NCBI RefSeq assembly: GCF_020447315.1
Contig: NZ_JAJADQ010000001.1
Location: 372,001 to 436,000 of the forward strand
Direction of reading: 5' to 3'
Source: Hymenobacter nitidus
GTDB taxonomy: Bacteria; Bacteroidota; Bacteroidia; Cytophagales; Hymenobacteraceae
DNA length: 64,000 bases
Part shown: positions 41,460 to 48,766 of the stretch, piece by piece
Layout of the letters: each line of letters starts with the position of its first letter
How positions within the stretch are numbered: position 1 is the first letter of the stretch
The notes under the pieces: generated by a model
Told to the model about the DNA's origin: nothing
The model's database searches: none
The model's input: only the letters and a program-made list of their open reading frames with translations
Made by a program: the position numbers and the translations under genes

Positions 41460-43721
41460 ATGAAACCACTGTTCCTCTCATTATTCTATCTGCTCATCAC
41501 CGCTTCCGCCTGGGCTCAGACGGGCAGCCTGAAAGGCACGGTGCGGGCCGAGGGCAAAGCTGTGCCTTTCGCCAGCATCGGCTTGAAAGGCACTATGCTG
41601 GGCACTACGGCCGATGAAGACGGGCGCTTCACGCTGGCCAAAGTGCCGGCCGGCCCGCAGCGGGTAGTAGTCAGCGCGGTAGGTTTTCTGGCGACGGAGC
41701 GCACCGTGACCGTGACCAGCGGACAAACCGCCAGTCTGAATGTGTCGTTGAGCAGCGCCAGCAACGAGCTGGGCAGCGTGGTGGTGAGCGGAACGCTGAG
41801 TGAGGTGGTCAAAAGCCAGTCGCCGGTGGCAGTGGAGATTTACACGCCGCGCTACTTCCAGAAAAACCCCAGCGCCTGCCTGTTCGAGAACCTGACGATG
41901 GTAAACGGCGTGCGGCCCCAACTCAACTGCAACATCTGCAACACCGGCGACATTCACATCAACGGTCTGGAAGGGCCCTACACGATGGTGCTGATTGACG
42001 GTATGCCCATCGTTAGTTCCCTCTCCACGGTGTACGGGCTCAGCGGCATTCCCAACAGCATGGTCGACCGGATTGAGGTGGTGAAAGGCCCGGCCTCCAC
42101 GCTCTACGGCTCGGAAGCGGTGGGCGGTTTGATCAACGTCATTACCAAGAATCCGGCAAAGGCACCGCGCTTTTCGGCCGATGCTTTCGGCACTTCCCAC
42201 GGCGAAATGAACCTGGATTTGGGTACGGCCGCCAAAGTCGGGCGGGCTACTACCCTACTCAGCACCAACCTGTTTGGCTACAACCAGCGGCGCGACGTGA
42301 ACGAGGACGGCTTCACCGACCTGCCGACCCAACACCGGGCCTCGGTGTTTAATAAATGGTCGTTTCAGCGGCCCCAGGAGCGCAGTGCCAACCTGGCCGG
42401 GCGCTACTACTACGAAGACCGGTTTGGGGGGCAGCTGGGCTGGCGGCCAGAGTTCCGGGGCGGCGACAGTATCTACGGGGAAAGTGTGTATACGAGCCGC
42501 TACGAGCTACTGGGCCAGTACCAGCTGCCGGTGGCGGGCCAAAAGTTCATGCTGAGCGGCTCGTTTAACCAGCACCGGCAGAACTCGGCCTACGGCACCA
42601 CGCTGTACCGAGCCACCCAGCGCGTGGGCTTTGGCCAGCTCACCTGGGCCCGCGACCTGAGCATCCGGCACAGCTTGTTGCTGGGCGCCACCTACCGCTA
42701 CACCTGGTACGACGACAACACACCCGCCACGGCCCGCACCACCGGCGACCAAACCACCAGCCAGCCCGACATCACCAGCCTGCCCGGCATCTTTGCCCAG
42801 GACGAGTGGAAGGTAACCGAAAACGCGACGCTGCTGGCCGGCCTGCGCTACGACTACAACTCGGTGCACGGCAGCATTCTGTCGCCGCGGCTTAACTACA
42901 AGTGGAGCCGGCCCGACAACAGCCAGGTGGTGCGCGTGGGCGTGGGCAATGGCTACCGGGTCGTAAACCTGTTTACGGAAGACCACGCCGCCCTGACCGG
43001 CGCCCGGCAGGTAATCGTGCCCGAAGCGCTGCGGCCCGAGCGCAGCTGGAATGCCAACGTGAACTACCAGCGCTTCTTTACTACCGCCGCGGGCATGCTC
43101 ACGGTCGATGCCAGTGCGTTTTACACCTATTTTACCAACAAAATCAGCCCCGACTACACCACCAATGTGAATCAGATTGTGTACCGCAACCTGGATGGCT
43201 ACGCCGTGTCGCGCGGGGTTACGCTGAACACGGATTTCACCTTCTCCCGGCCCCTGAAAGTCATTGCCGGCATCACGCTGATGGACGTATTCCGGCAGGA
43301 GCGGCCCGAAGGCGGCGGGGAATTGCGGCGGGTGACGCAGCTGCACGCGCCGGTTTTTTCCGGTACCTACGCCGTGAGCTACACCCTGGCGCGGCTGGGT
43401 GTGGTGGTCGATTATACCGGGCAGGTGAACGGGCCCATGCAGCTGCCGGTGCAGCCCAACGACTACCGCCCCGCCCGCTCGCCGTGGTACAGCCTGCAAA
43501 ACGTGCAGCTGACCAAGCGCGTGGGGGAGCACCTGGAAATTTACGGCGGTCTGAAAAACCTGCTCGACTTTCTGCCCCGCCACGTGCTGATCCGGGCCTT
43601 CGACCCCTTCGACAAGCAGGTGGACCAGAACAACCCGAACGGCTACTCCTTTGATACTGAGTACAACTACGCGCCGGTGCAGGGTCGGCGCACGTTTCTG
43701 GGCCTGCGCTACACGTTGTAG
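41460..43721 (+). CDS. TonB-dependent receptor, probably for a metal
   Basis: This 753-residue outer-membrane receptor has a signal peptide ending AWAQ (residue 20). Next is a carboxypeptidase-like domain (about 21-105: GTVRAEGKAVPFASIGLKGTMLGTTADEDGRFTL), then the plug (VAVEIYTPRYFQKNPSACLFENLTMVNGV, GLEGPYTMVLIDGMPIVSSLS, VDRIEVVKGPASTLYGSEAVGGLINVIT). A 22-strand barrel runs from about 235 and ends LGLRYTL. A CNICNTGD motif in the plug contributes a Cys-x-x-Cys pair that could contact metal. Its repressor-like palindrome matches that of mntH, so it probably brings the same metal, or its chelate, across the outer membrane for the Nramp importer. Confidence 0.93.
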   Translation: MKPLFLSLFYLLITASAWAQTGSLKGTVRAEGKAVPFASIGLKGTMLGTTADEDGRFTLAKVPAGPQRVVVSAVGFLATERTVTVTSGQTASLNVSLSSASNELGSVVVSGTLSEVVKSQSPVAVEIYTPRYFQKNPSACLFENLTMVNGVRPQLNCNICNTGDIHINGLEGPYTMVLIDGMPIVSSLSTVYGLSGIPNSMVDRIEVVKGPASTLYGSEAVGGLINVITKNPAKAPRFSADAFGTSHGEMNLDLGTAAKVGRATTLLSTNLFGYNQRRDVNEDGFTDLPTQHRASVFNKWSFQRPQERSANLAGRYYYEDRFGGQLGWRPEFRGGDSIYGESVYTSRYELLGQYQLPVAGQKFMLSGSFNQHRQNSAYGTTLYRATQRVGFGQLTWARDLSIRHSLLLGATYRYTWYDDNTPATARTTGDQTTSQPDITSLPGIFAQDEWKVTENATLLAGLRYDYNSVHGSILSPRLNYKWSRPDNSQVVRVGVGNGYRVVNLFTEDHAALTGARQVIVPEALRPERSWNANVNYQRFFTTAAGMLTVDASAFYTYFTNKISPDYTTNVNQIVYRNLDGYAVSRGVTLNTDFTFSRPLKVIAGITLMDVFRQERPEGGGELRRVTQLHAPVFSGTYAVSYTLARLGVVVDYTGQVNGPMQLPVQPNDYRPARSPWYSLQNVQLTKRVGEHLEIYGGLKNLLDFLPRHVLIRAFDPFDKQVDQNNPNGYSFDTEYNYAPVQGRRTFLGLRYTL

Positions 43722-43817
43722 TGCTTGACGGCAAAAGTGTTAAATTCCACAAGAAAGATTCACTGGAAATAAAGCCGCTGCGTATGCGGGCTGAATAGTA
43801 CAATTTCTTCCGCCCGC

Positions 43818-44666
43818 ATGAAACGCCTCTACTGCCTGCTGACCACCCTGTTGCCCCTGGTAGCCGCCGCCCAGAATACCGATTCTATTACCGCCAAAGC
43901 CGGCTACACCCTGTTTCGGCCGACGCCGCGCACCATGCTGCGGGAGCTGCGCCCCGACCGGCCCGGCTTCTCCGAAAGTCCTTTCACCGTCGACCCAGGC
44001 CACTTTCAGGTGGAGAGTGACTTGCTGCGCCTGATCAATAAGCGGGAGAAAGGCCACCACGAGCGGGACTTTTACCTGAATCATGTGATGCTCAAGCTGG
44101 GCCTGCTGACCCACACCGACGTGCAGGCCGAGTTTGATTCTTACACCTGGGAAAAGCAGTGGGACGATGAGCAGCCACCACAACCGACCGAGCGGCACCA
44201 AGGCTTCGGCGACCTGACGCTACGCCTGAAGCACACCGTGTTTGGCGAAGATGGCACCCCCGATGCCCTGGCCATCATCGGCTTCGTCCGGTTGCCCGTC
44301 GGCAAAACGGTGGGCAACAGCGTAACGGAGTATGGCCTGATAGTGCCTTTCAGCCACGATTTCAGCAAGGAATTCAACCTGCAGTTCCAGCTGCGTAGTG
44401 ATTTGGACTACGACCAGGACGCAACCCAGCGCTACCTGATGCTGGCCCCCAGCACGGCCGTCGACTACGAGTTTTCGGAGTTCCTGTCGGCTTTCGGCGA
44501 GGTGGTGGGCATCTGGAACACGCGGCAGAATGCTTGGCAGGCCAACCTGAACGTGGGCCCGCAGCTGCACCTGAGCGACAACCTCATTGTGGACTTCGGC
44601 ACCCACTTGGCCCTGACCAAAGACTCCGACCACGAGTATTTCCTGGGCGTCAGCTTCCGGCGCTAG
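43818..44666 (+). CDS. Outer-membrane transporter-like beta-barrel protein (phenol MetA-pathway family)
   Basis: This 282-residue protein has a signal peptide ending VAAAQ (about 19) and a beta-barrel pattern. RPDRPGFSESPFTVDPGHFQVESDLL at the N-terminus and TDVQAEFDSYTW, GFGDLTLRLKHTVFGEDG and LALTKDSDHEYFLGVSFRR follow the PF13557 family (putative outer-membrane protein of meta-pathway phenol degradation). The family name reflects its first neighbours, not a known activity. It lies 97 bases after the TonB receptor with no terminator between, so it may be the second gene of a metal-controlled operon; a general porin role is an alternative. Confidence 0.85.
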   Translation: MKRLYCLLTTLLPLVAAAQNTDSITAKAGYTLFRPTPRTMLRELRPDRPGFSESPFTVDPGHFQVESDLLRLINKREKGHHERDFYLNHVMLKLGLLTHTDVQAEFDSYTWEKQWDDEQPPQPTERHQGFGDLTLRLKHTVFGEDGTPDALAIIGFVRLPVGKTVGNSVTEYGLIVPFSHDFSKEFNLQFQLRSDLDYDQDATQRYLMLAPSTAVDYEFSEFLSAFGEVVGIWNTRQNAWQANLNVGPQLHLSDNLIVDFGTHLALTKDSDHEYFLGVSFRR

Positions 44667-44682
44667 CCTGCTCTTAGGTGGC

Positions 44683-44720
44683 AAAAAAAAGCCCGTTCTT
44701 GCATAGGGCGGGCCTTTTTT
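44683..44720. terminator. Bidirectional terminator between the outer-membrane protein and SPW genes
   Basis: A hairpin with arms AAAAGCCCG and CGGGCCTTTTTT (slightly imperfect) and a 13-base loop lies between convergent genes. Confidence 0.75.
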
Positions 44721-44740
44721 GGGTTGTGCCTGAAACGCCA

Positions 44741-45115
44741 CTAGCCGGGGTCAGTCATCAGGGAGCGGGCCTGGGCCTTCCAATCGGTCAGGAGCCACAC
44801 GATGACGGAGAAGATGCCCAGCCCCAGAAACAGGTTTCGCTCGGCCGTATTGGCCCCCAACCCCAGCACAAAAGGCGCGGCTACCAGTGCCAGGCCCGTG
44901 AGCAGATCGAGCCAGCCGTGCACAGGAAACGGAATGAGCCGCAACAGGCCCAGGCGGTAATTGGTCAGCAGCGTAACGAGCAGGTAGCCCCCGGCCAGCA
45001 CAAAGCAGGTTGTATCGATGGTCGGTGCAAGGTCGAACATGACGGGAGCCAGCGCCACGAAGACCACAAAGCAGACGTCTATTACGCCGTGGGCGGCAGG
45101 TGAGAGGATTTTCAT
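44741..45115 (-). CDS. SPW-repeat membrane protein, copy 1
   Basis: This 124-residue inner-membrane protein has four hydrophobic helices arranged as two similar halves, as in SPW-repeat proteins: SPAAHGVIDVCFVVFVALAPVMFDL and IPFPVHGWLDLLTGLALVAAPFVLGL share the HG-x-x-D motif. No function is established for the family. It is a paralogue of the gene at 45267-45665, with the same length and motif spacing, and a terminator lies between them. It ends at residue 124 without the His-rich tail seen in the other copy. Confidence 0.82.
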   Translation of the reverse strand: MKILSPAAHGVIDVCFVVFVALAPVMFDLAPTIDTTCFVLAGGYLLVTLLTNYRLGLLRLIPFPVHGWLDLLTGLALVAAPFVLGLGANTAERNLFLGLGIFSVIVWLLTDWKAQARSLMTDPG

Positions 45116-45210
45116 AGCTGATTCAGAAGTAGGTAAAGGAACATGCTAGCGTCATTTTTCTACGCCTTGCCGGGAAGGATAGTCTTGCTGACTTTCAGGA
45201 TTTTACTCAC

Positions 45211-45246
45211 AAAAAAGCCCGACTAATACGTTGTAGCCGGGCTTTT
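45211..45246 (-). terminator. Terminator between the two SPW genes
   Basis: A stem with AAAAGCCCG on the left and CGGGCTTTT on the right plus an A run lies 20 bases after the stop of the upstream SPW gene. Confidence 0.85.
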
Positions 45247-45266
45247 GTGGATAACAGCAAGCTTAC

Positions 45267-45665
45267 TTAGTGCTGGTTCGACATCATCGTGCCGTGGCCA
45301 TGCGTCTGGGTATGGGTATCGGCGCGCCAGTCGGTCAGCAGCCAGGTGCCGATGAACAGGACGCCCATGGCCATGAAGAAGTTACGGGCCGTTTCATTGT
45401 CATCGGCAAAATCGAACAGGAAAGGCGAGGCCAGCAGCGCTAGGCCGCTAATCAGCTCGAGCCACCCGTGCATGGGGAACGAAATCAGGTGGGCAATACC
45501 CATCTGAAAGTCCGTGAGTAGGGTAACGGCCAGGTAGCCGGCGGCCAGGATATAGCACACGGTGGCATAGGTACCATCCAGGTCGAAGAGCGTTGGGGCC
45601 AGGGCAAACAGCAGGATGGTGCCGTAGTCGAGCATGCCGTGCATGCGGGGTGATATAACTTTCAT
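45267..45665 (-). CDS. SPW-repeat membrane protein, copy 2, with His-rich tail
   Basis: This 132-residue four-helix membrane protein is paralogous to the preceding entry: SPRMHGMLDYGTILLFALAPTLFDL and SFPMHGWLELISGLALLASPFLFDF carry the same HG-x-x-(D/E) motif in each half. The C-terminus differs, ending TDWRADTHTQTHGHGTMMSNQH, a short His-rich tail that might bind metal. It is separated from copy 1 by a terminator, so the two are transcribed apart despite the tandem duplication. Confidence 0.82.
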   Translation of the reverse strand: MKVISPRMHGMLDYGTILLFALAPTLFDLDGTYATVCYILAAGYLAVTLLTDFQMGIAHLISFPMHGWLELISGLALLASPFLFDFADDNETARNFFMAMGVLFIGTWLLTDWRADTHTQTHGHGTMMSNQH

Positions 45666-45802
45666 GGTGCGGTGTTTTGAAGGTTGGAAGTGGTATTACT
45701 GCACTTTTGTACGCCCCCAAAATCGAAAGGATATAGTCGAGCTAATAAAAAATAGAACTTATTGACGAGCTTATAACGAATAGCGGTTGTGCTTAATGCC
45801 TC

Positions 45803-47014
45803 TTATACCAGCCCCGGCAACCGGGCAAACTCACTGCCCAGAATGGCCTTGTCGTCGGCTCCGAGCCAGTCGCGCAGCACAGTGGCATACACGCTGCGGA
45901 AGTCGAGCTGGTACTTCAGGTCGCCCTGGTCGAGGCTGAGCAGGTCGGGCGCATCGTTGACGATGCCTTTTTGGCGCAGACTGCCGCCCACCAGCAGCAC
46001 GTTGTTGGCCGTGCCGTGGTCGGTGCCGTTGCTGGCATTCTGGGTCACGCGGCGGCCAAACTCGGAGAAAACCAGGATGAGTGTGTCGTTCAGCTGCCCG
46101 CTTTTCTGCAGGTCGTCCACGAAAGCGCCCAGCCCACCCGACAGGTCGCCGAGCAATTTGCCCTGCTGCTCCTGCTGCCGCACGTGGGTGTCGAAGCCGG
46201 TGAGGGACACGTAAAACACCCGCGACTCGATACCGGAATTAATCAGCTCGGCGGTGGTTTTCAGGTTTTTTCCAAACTCCGTGTTCGGGTAGGTAATAGC
46301 CGATTTGTACACCTTGGACGTCTGGTAGAGGTAGTCAGCCGAGGAGGTAGTTTCGGCCAGCGTCTTGTAGAGGTAATCCAGCTCCGAGCTGCTGCCCCCG
46401 CCGGTTTTGCCGCTCACCTGGCTGATAAACCGGTTCTGGGTCACTTGGTGAAACTTCTCCGGATTCTTCAGCGCCAGGCCTTTGCGCAACTCGCCTTTCA
46501 TGGCCAGGCTCAGCGTGTCGTCTACCTCCAGGCCGTTGTAGGGCACCTGGCAGGAAGGGCAGCTCGAGTCGAGGTAGCGGCCCAGCCAGCCGGTGGTGAC
46601 GTACTGGTCGGCAGCCGAGCCGCTCTGCCAGATATCCATCGAGCGGAAGTGCGACCGGTCGGGGTTGGGGTAGCCCACGCTGTTGAGCACGGCCATCTGG
46701 CCCTGGTCGTAGAGGGCTTTGAGCGGGGTCATGGCCGGGTTGAAGGCCAGGTCCTTGTCCAGCATTAGCAGGCCGCTTTGCTCCCGGAGGGCCAGCGTAG
46801 GGCGCGCTTTGTAGTACAAGTCGTTACGGAAGGGTACTACCATATTCAGGCCGTCGTTGCCGCCCCCGAGCTGCACCACCACCAGGCGCTTGCCGTTGGA
46901 GTTACGTAGCGTCTGGACACCCTGGGCGTCCAGCGCGTGCAGAAATTTGGGCACGAACAGCAGGGAGCTGGCCAGCACCGAGGTTTTGAGAAAGTCGCGG
47001 CGGGAAGTAGGCAT
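45803..47014 (-). CDS. DUF1501 family Tat-exported protein
   Basis: This 403-residue protein of the sulfatase-like DUF1501 family starts with a twin-arginine signal (SRRDFLKTSVLASSLLF), so it is exported folded to the periplasm or beyond. Family motifs are VVVQLGGGNDGLNMVVPF, RSHFRSMDIWQSG, GFDTHVRQQEQQGKLLGDLSGGLGAFVDDL and FSEFGRRVTQNASNGTDHGTANNV, with the conserved His and Asp that bind metal in alkaline-phosphatase-like folds. No substrate is known. It is the typical partner of the DUF1800 protein encoded just upstream on the same strand. Confidence 0.92.
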   Translation of the reverse strand: MPTSRRDFLKTSVLASSLLFVPKFLHALDAQGVQTLRNSNGKRLVVVQLGGGNDGLNMVVPFRNDLYYKARPTLALREQSGLLMLDKDLAFNPAMTPLKALYDQGQMAVLNSVGYPNPDRSHFRSMDIWQSGSAADQYVTTGWLGRYLDSSCPSCQVPYNGLEVDDTLSLAMKGELRKGLALKNPEKFHQVTQNRFISQVSGKTGGGSSSELDYLYKTLAETTSSADYLYQTSKVYKSAITYPNTEFGKNLKTTAELINSGIESRVFYVSLTGFDTHVRQQEQQGKLLGDLSGGLGAFVDDLQKSGQLNDTLILVFSEFGRRVTQNASNGTDHGTANNVLLVGGSLRQKGIVNDAPDLLSLDQGDLKYQLDFRSVYATVLRDWLGADDKAILGSEFARLPGLV

Positions 47015-47148
47015 GATAGAGAACTTAGAATTGAGAGCTTAGAGCTCAGATAGTTCAGACAGGCAGGTCACGGCAAGAATTGACAAACAGAATTAAGCAG
47101 TGAATACCCTTCTGCTAACTTCTCACTTCTAACCTCTGATTTCTATTC

Positions 47149-48606
47149 TTACATCAGCTGGTACTCGGGCAAGCTGAGCAGGCTCGTAACCATGGTGCGC
47201 AGGCGGCCTTCGGCGGGAGCTTTCTGGGCCACTTGCTGTACCAGCTGCAAATTATCGGGCCGGATGGGCGTTTGCAGCAGGAATTTGCTTAGCTCGGCGG
47301 GCTGCTCCGCTTCGGGCGTTTTGGCCAGCAACAGGCCCAGCGGGGCCAGCTTGGCTTTGGCCTGCACCTGCTGCCGGAAGGTGCGGTCGGCTTTGGTTAC
47401 CTGCGGGTCGAGGTCGTTTTCGTCTTCCTTCAGCGCGATGCTGATTTCGGCGTTTCGGAGCAGTACCTGCGGCAGCTGCAGCCGAAACAGCAGCGTGGAG
47501 GAGTCAATCCAGTTGCGGCCCCCGGGCCAGCCGGCCACGTTTGGCGGCTCAAACAAGGTTTGACCGAGGGCTTTCTGAAATACAATCAGCGGCCTTTTAT
47601 CCTGCAGCTCCACGCCTAGGGTGCGCTTGATGCCGGCCAGCAGCTCGATGGGCGACTTGATGCGGGTGCCCACGTTGGCCGCGTCGTAAAACCAGTCGGC
47701 CACAAACAGGCGCTCCACCAGCGCGCCAATGTCGTAGCCGCTCTGAAAAAAGGCTTTGGCCAGGGGCTGAATATGGGTCGGATTCGGCACGTCGTTCACG
47801 AAGAAGCGGTAAAGCTTGGTCGTCAGAAACTCGGCCGTTTGGGGCTGCTCCAGAATGATTTTCAGGATATCCTCGCCGCCGAAGTTGCCGGTGCGGCCCA
47901 TAAACGTCTTCGGGCCGTCGTCGTGCTGCCGCTCCCGAAACACAAACTGCCCCTGCGCGTCGTAGCTCCAGCCGGTGAAGGCCCGGGCCGCTTCCTTCAC
48001 GTCCTGCTCGGTATAGTGCCCGCGCCCGATGGTAAACAGCTCCATAACCTCGCGGGCGAAGTTCTCGTTGGGCCGCTGCTTGCGGTTTTGCTGGTTGTTG
48101 AGAAACTGCAGCATAGCCGGTTCCTTGCTCACGGCCAGCAGCAGGTCGCCGAACTTGCCCAGGGCCAGGCGCCGCAGCGTGTTATTGAGCTGCAAGGCCG
48201 CATCGGGGCGGCGCACACGGCAGGCAAAGTGGCCGTGCCAGAAAAAGGTCATTTTCTCGCGCAGCTGGGCCGGCGAGGTAGCCATGCGCTCCACCCAGCC
48301 GGTGTTCATCGTGTAGAAGGCGTCCCGAATCTGGCGGTTCTGCTCCTTGCGCTGCTGAGGCGTCAGCTCGCCCTTTTTCAGCGCCGGCGCCTGCGGGTCC
48401 TGGCGCAGGTCGGGCGTGGGTACGGGGCTCATAGCCAGCATTTCCGCCGCCTGAATTTTTGGGCCTTCCAAGGGTTGGAAAGCCTCCGAATCGTGCCGCA
48501 GCTGCCGCAACGCCCGGCGCGGGTTCAGGTTCGCGGCAATATCAGCGGGCCGCGGCCCAAAGCCCGCGCGCCAGTACAGATGCTGCAATTGCTGTTGGTT
48601 CGTCAT
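47149..48606 (-). CDS. DUF1800 family protein
   Basis: This 485-residue protein is the usual partner of DUF1501 proteins in Bacteroidota and Planctomycetes. Family features are HLYWRAGFGPRPADIAANL at the start, MTFFWHGHFACRVRRP, LNNTLRRLALGKFGDLLLAVSKEPAMLQFLNNQQNRK, NENFAREVMELFTIGRGHYTEQDVKEAARAFTGWSY and the C-terminal NVAGWPGGRNWIDSSTLLFR. It has no signal peptide of its own. The function is unknown; the pair is often found with large secreted proteins, as here with the lamin-tail protein upstream. The start MTNQQQLQ was preferred to an ATG nine codons upstream. Confidence 0.92.
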   Translation of the reverse strand: MTNQQQLQHLYWRAGFGPRPADIAANLNPRRALRQLRHDSEAFQPLEGPKIQAAEMLAMSPVPTPDLRQDPQAPALKKGELTPQQRKEQNRQIRDAFYTMNTGWVERMATSPAQLREKMTFFWHGHFACRVRRPDAALQLNNTLRRLALGKFGDLLLAVSKEPAMLQFLNNQQNRKQRPNENFAREVMELFTIGRGHYTEQDVKEAARAFTGWSYDAQGQFVFRERQHDDGPKTFMGRTGNFGGEDILKIILEQPQTAEFLTTKLYRFFVNDVPNPTHIQPLAKAFFQSGYDIGALVERLFVADWFYDAANVGTRIKSPIELLAGIKRTLGVELQDKRPLIVFQKALGQTLFEPPNVAGWPGGRNWIDSSTLLFRLQLPQVLLRNAEISIALKEDENDLDPQVTKADRTFRQQVQAKAKLAPLGLLLAKTPEAEQPAELSKFLLQTPIRPDNLQLVQQVAQKAPAEGRLRTMVTSLLSLPEYQLM

Positions 48607-48711
48607 GCAGCTTGGACGCAGGTTTTGGGGCAAGGTTTAATCTGAACAGAACCAATGAAGCTCAGGCGGAGTGGTATCAGAATACTTTTTCTGGTTAGCA
48701 GATACCAAGTA

Positions 48712-48747
48712 GTAGGTCATGCTGCGGCTGCACTCAGCATGACCTAC
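48712..48747. repeat. REP-like hairpin between the lamin-tail and DUF1800 genes
   Basis: GTAGGTCATGCTG (48712-48724) and CAGCATGACCTAC (48735-48747) form a perfect 13-bp inverted repeat with a 10-base loop. It could stop transcription of the lamin-tail gene but has no T run on either side, so it may be a dispersed repeat. Confidence 0.6.
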
Positions 48748-48766
48748 ACAAGAATTCAGCTGACGC

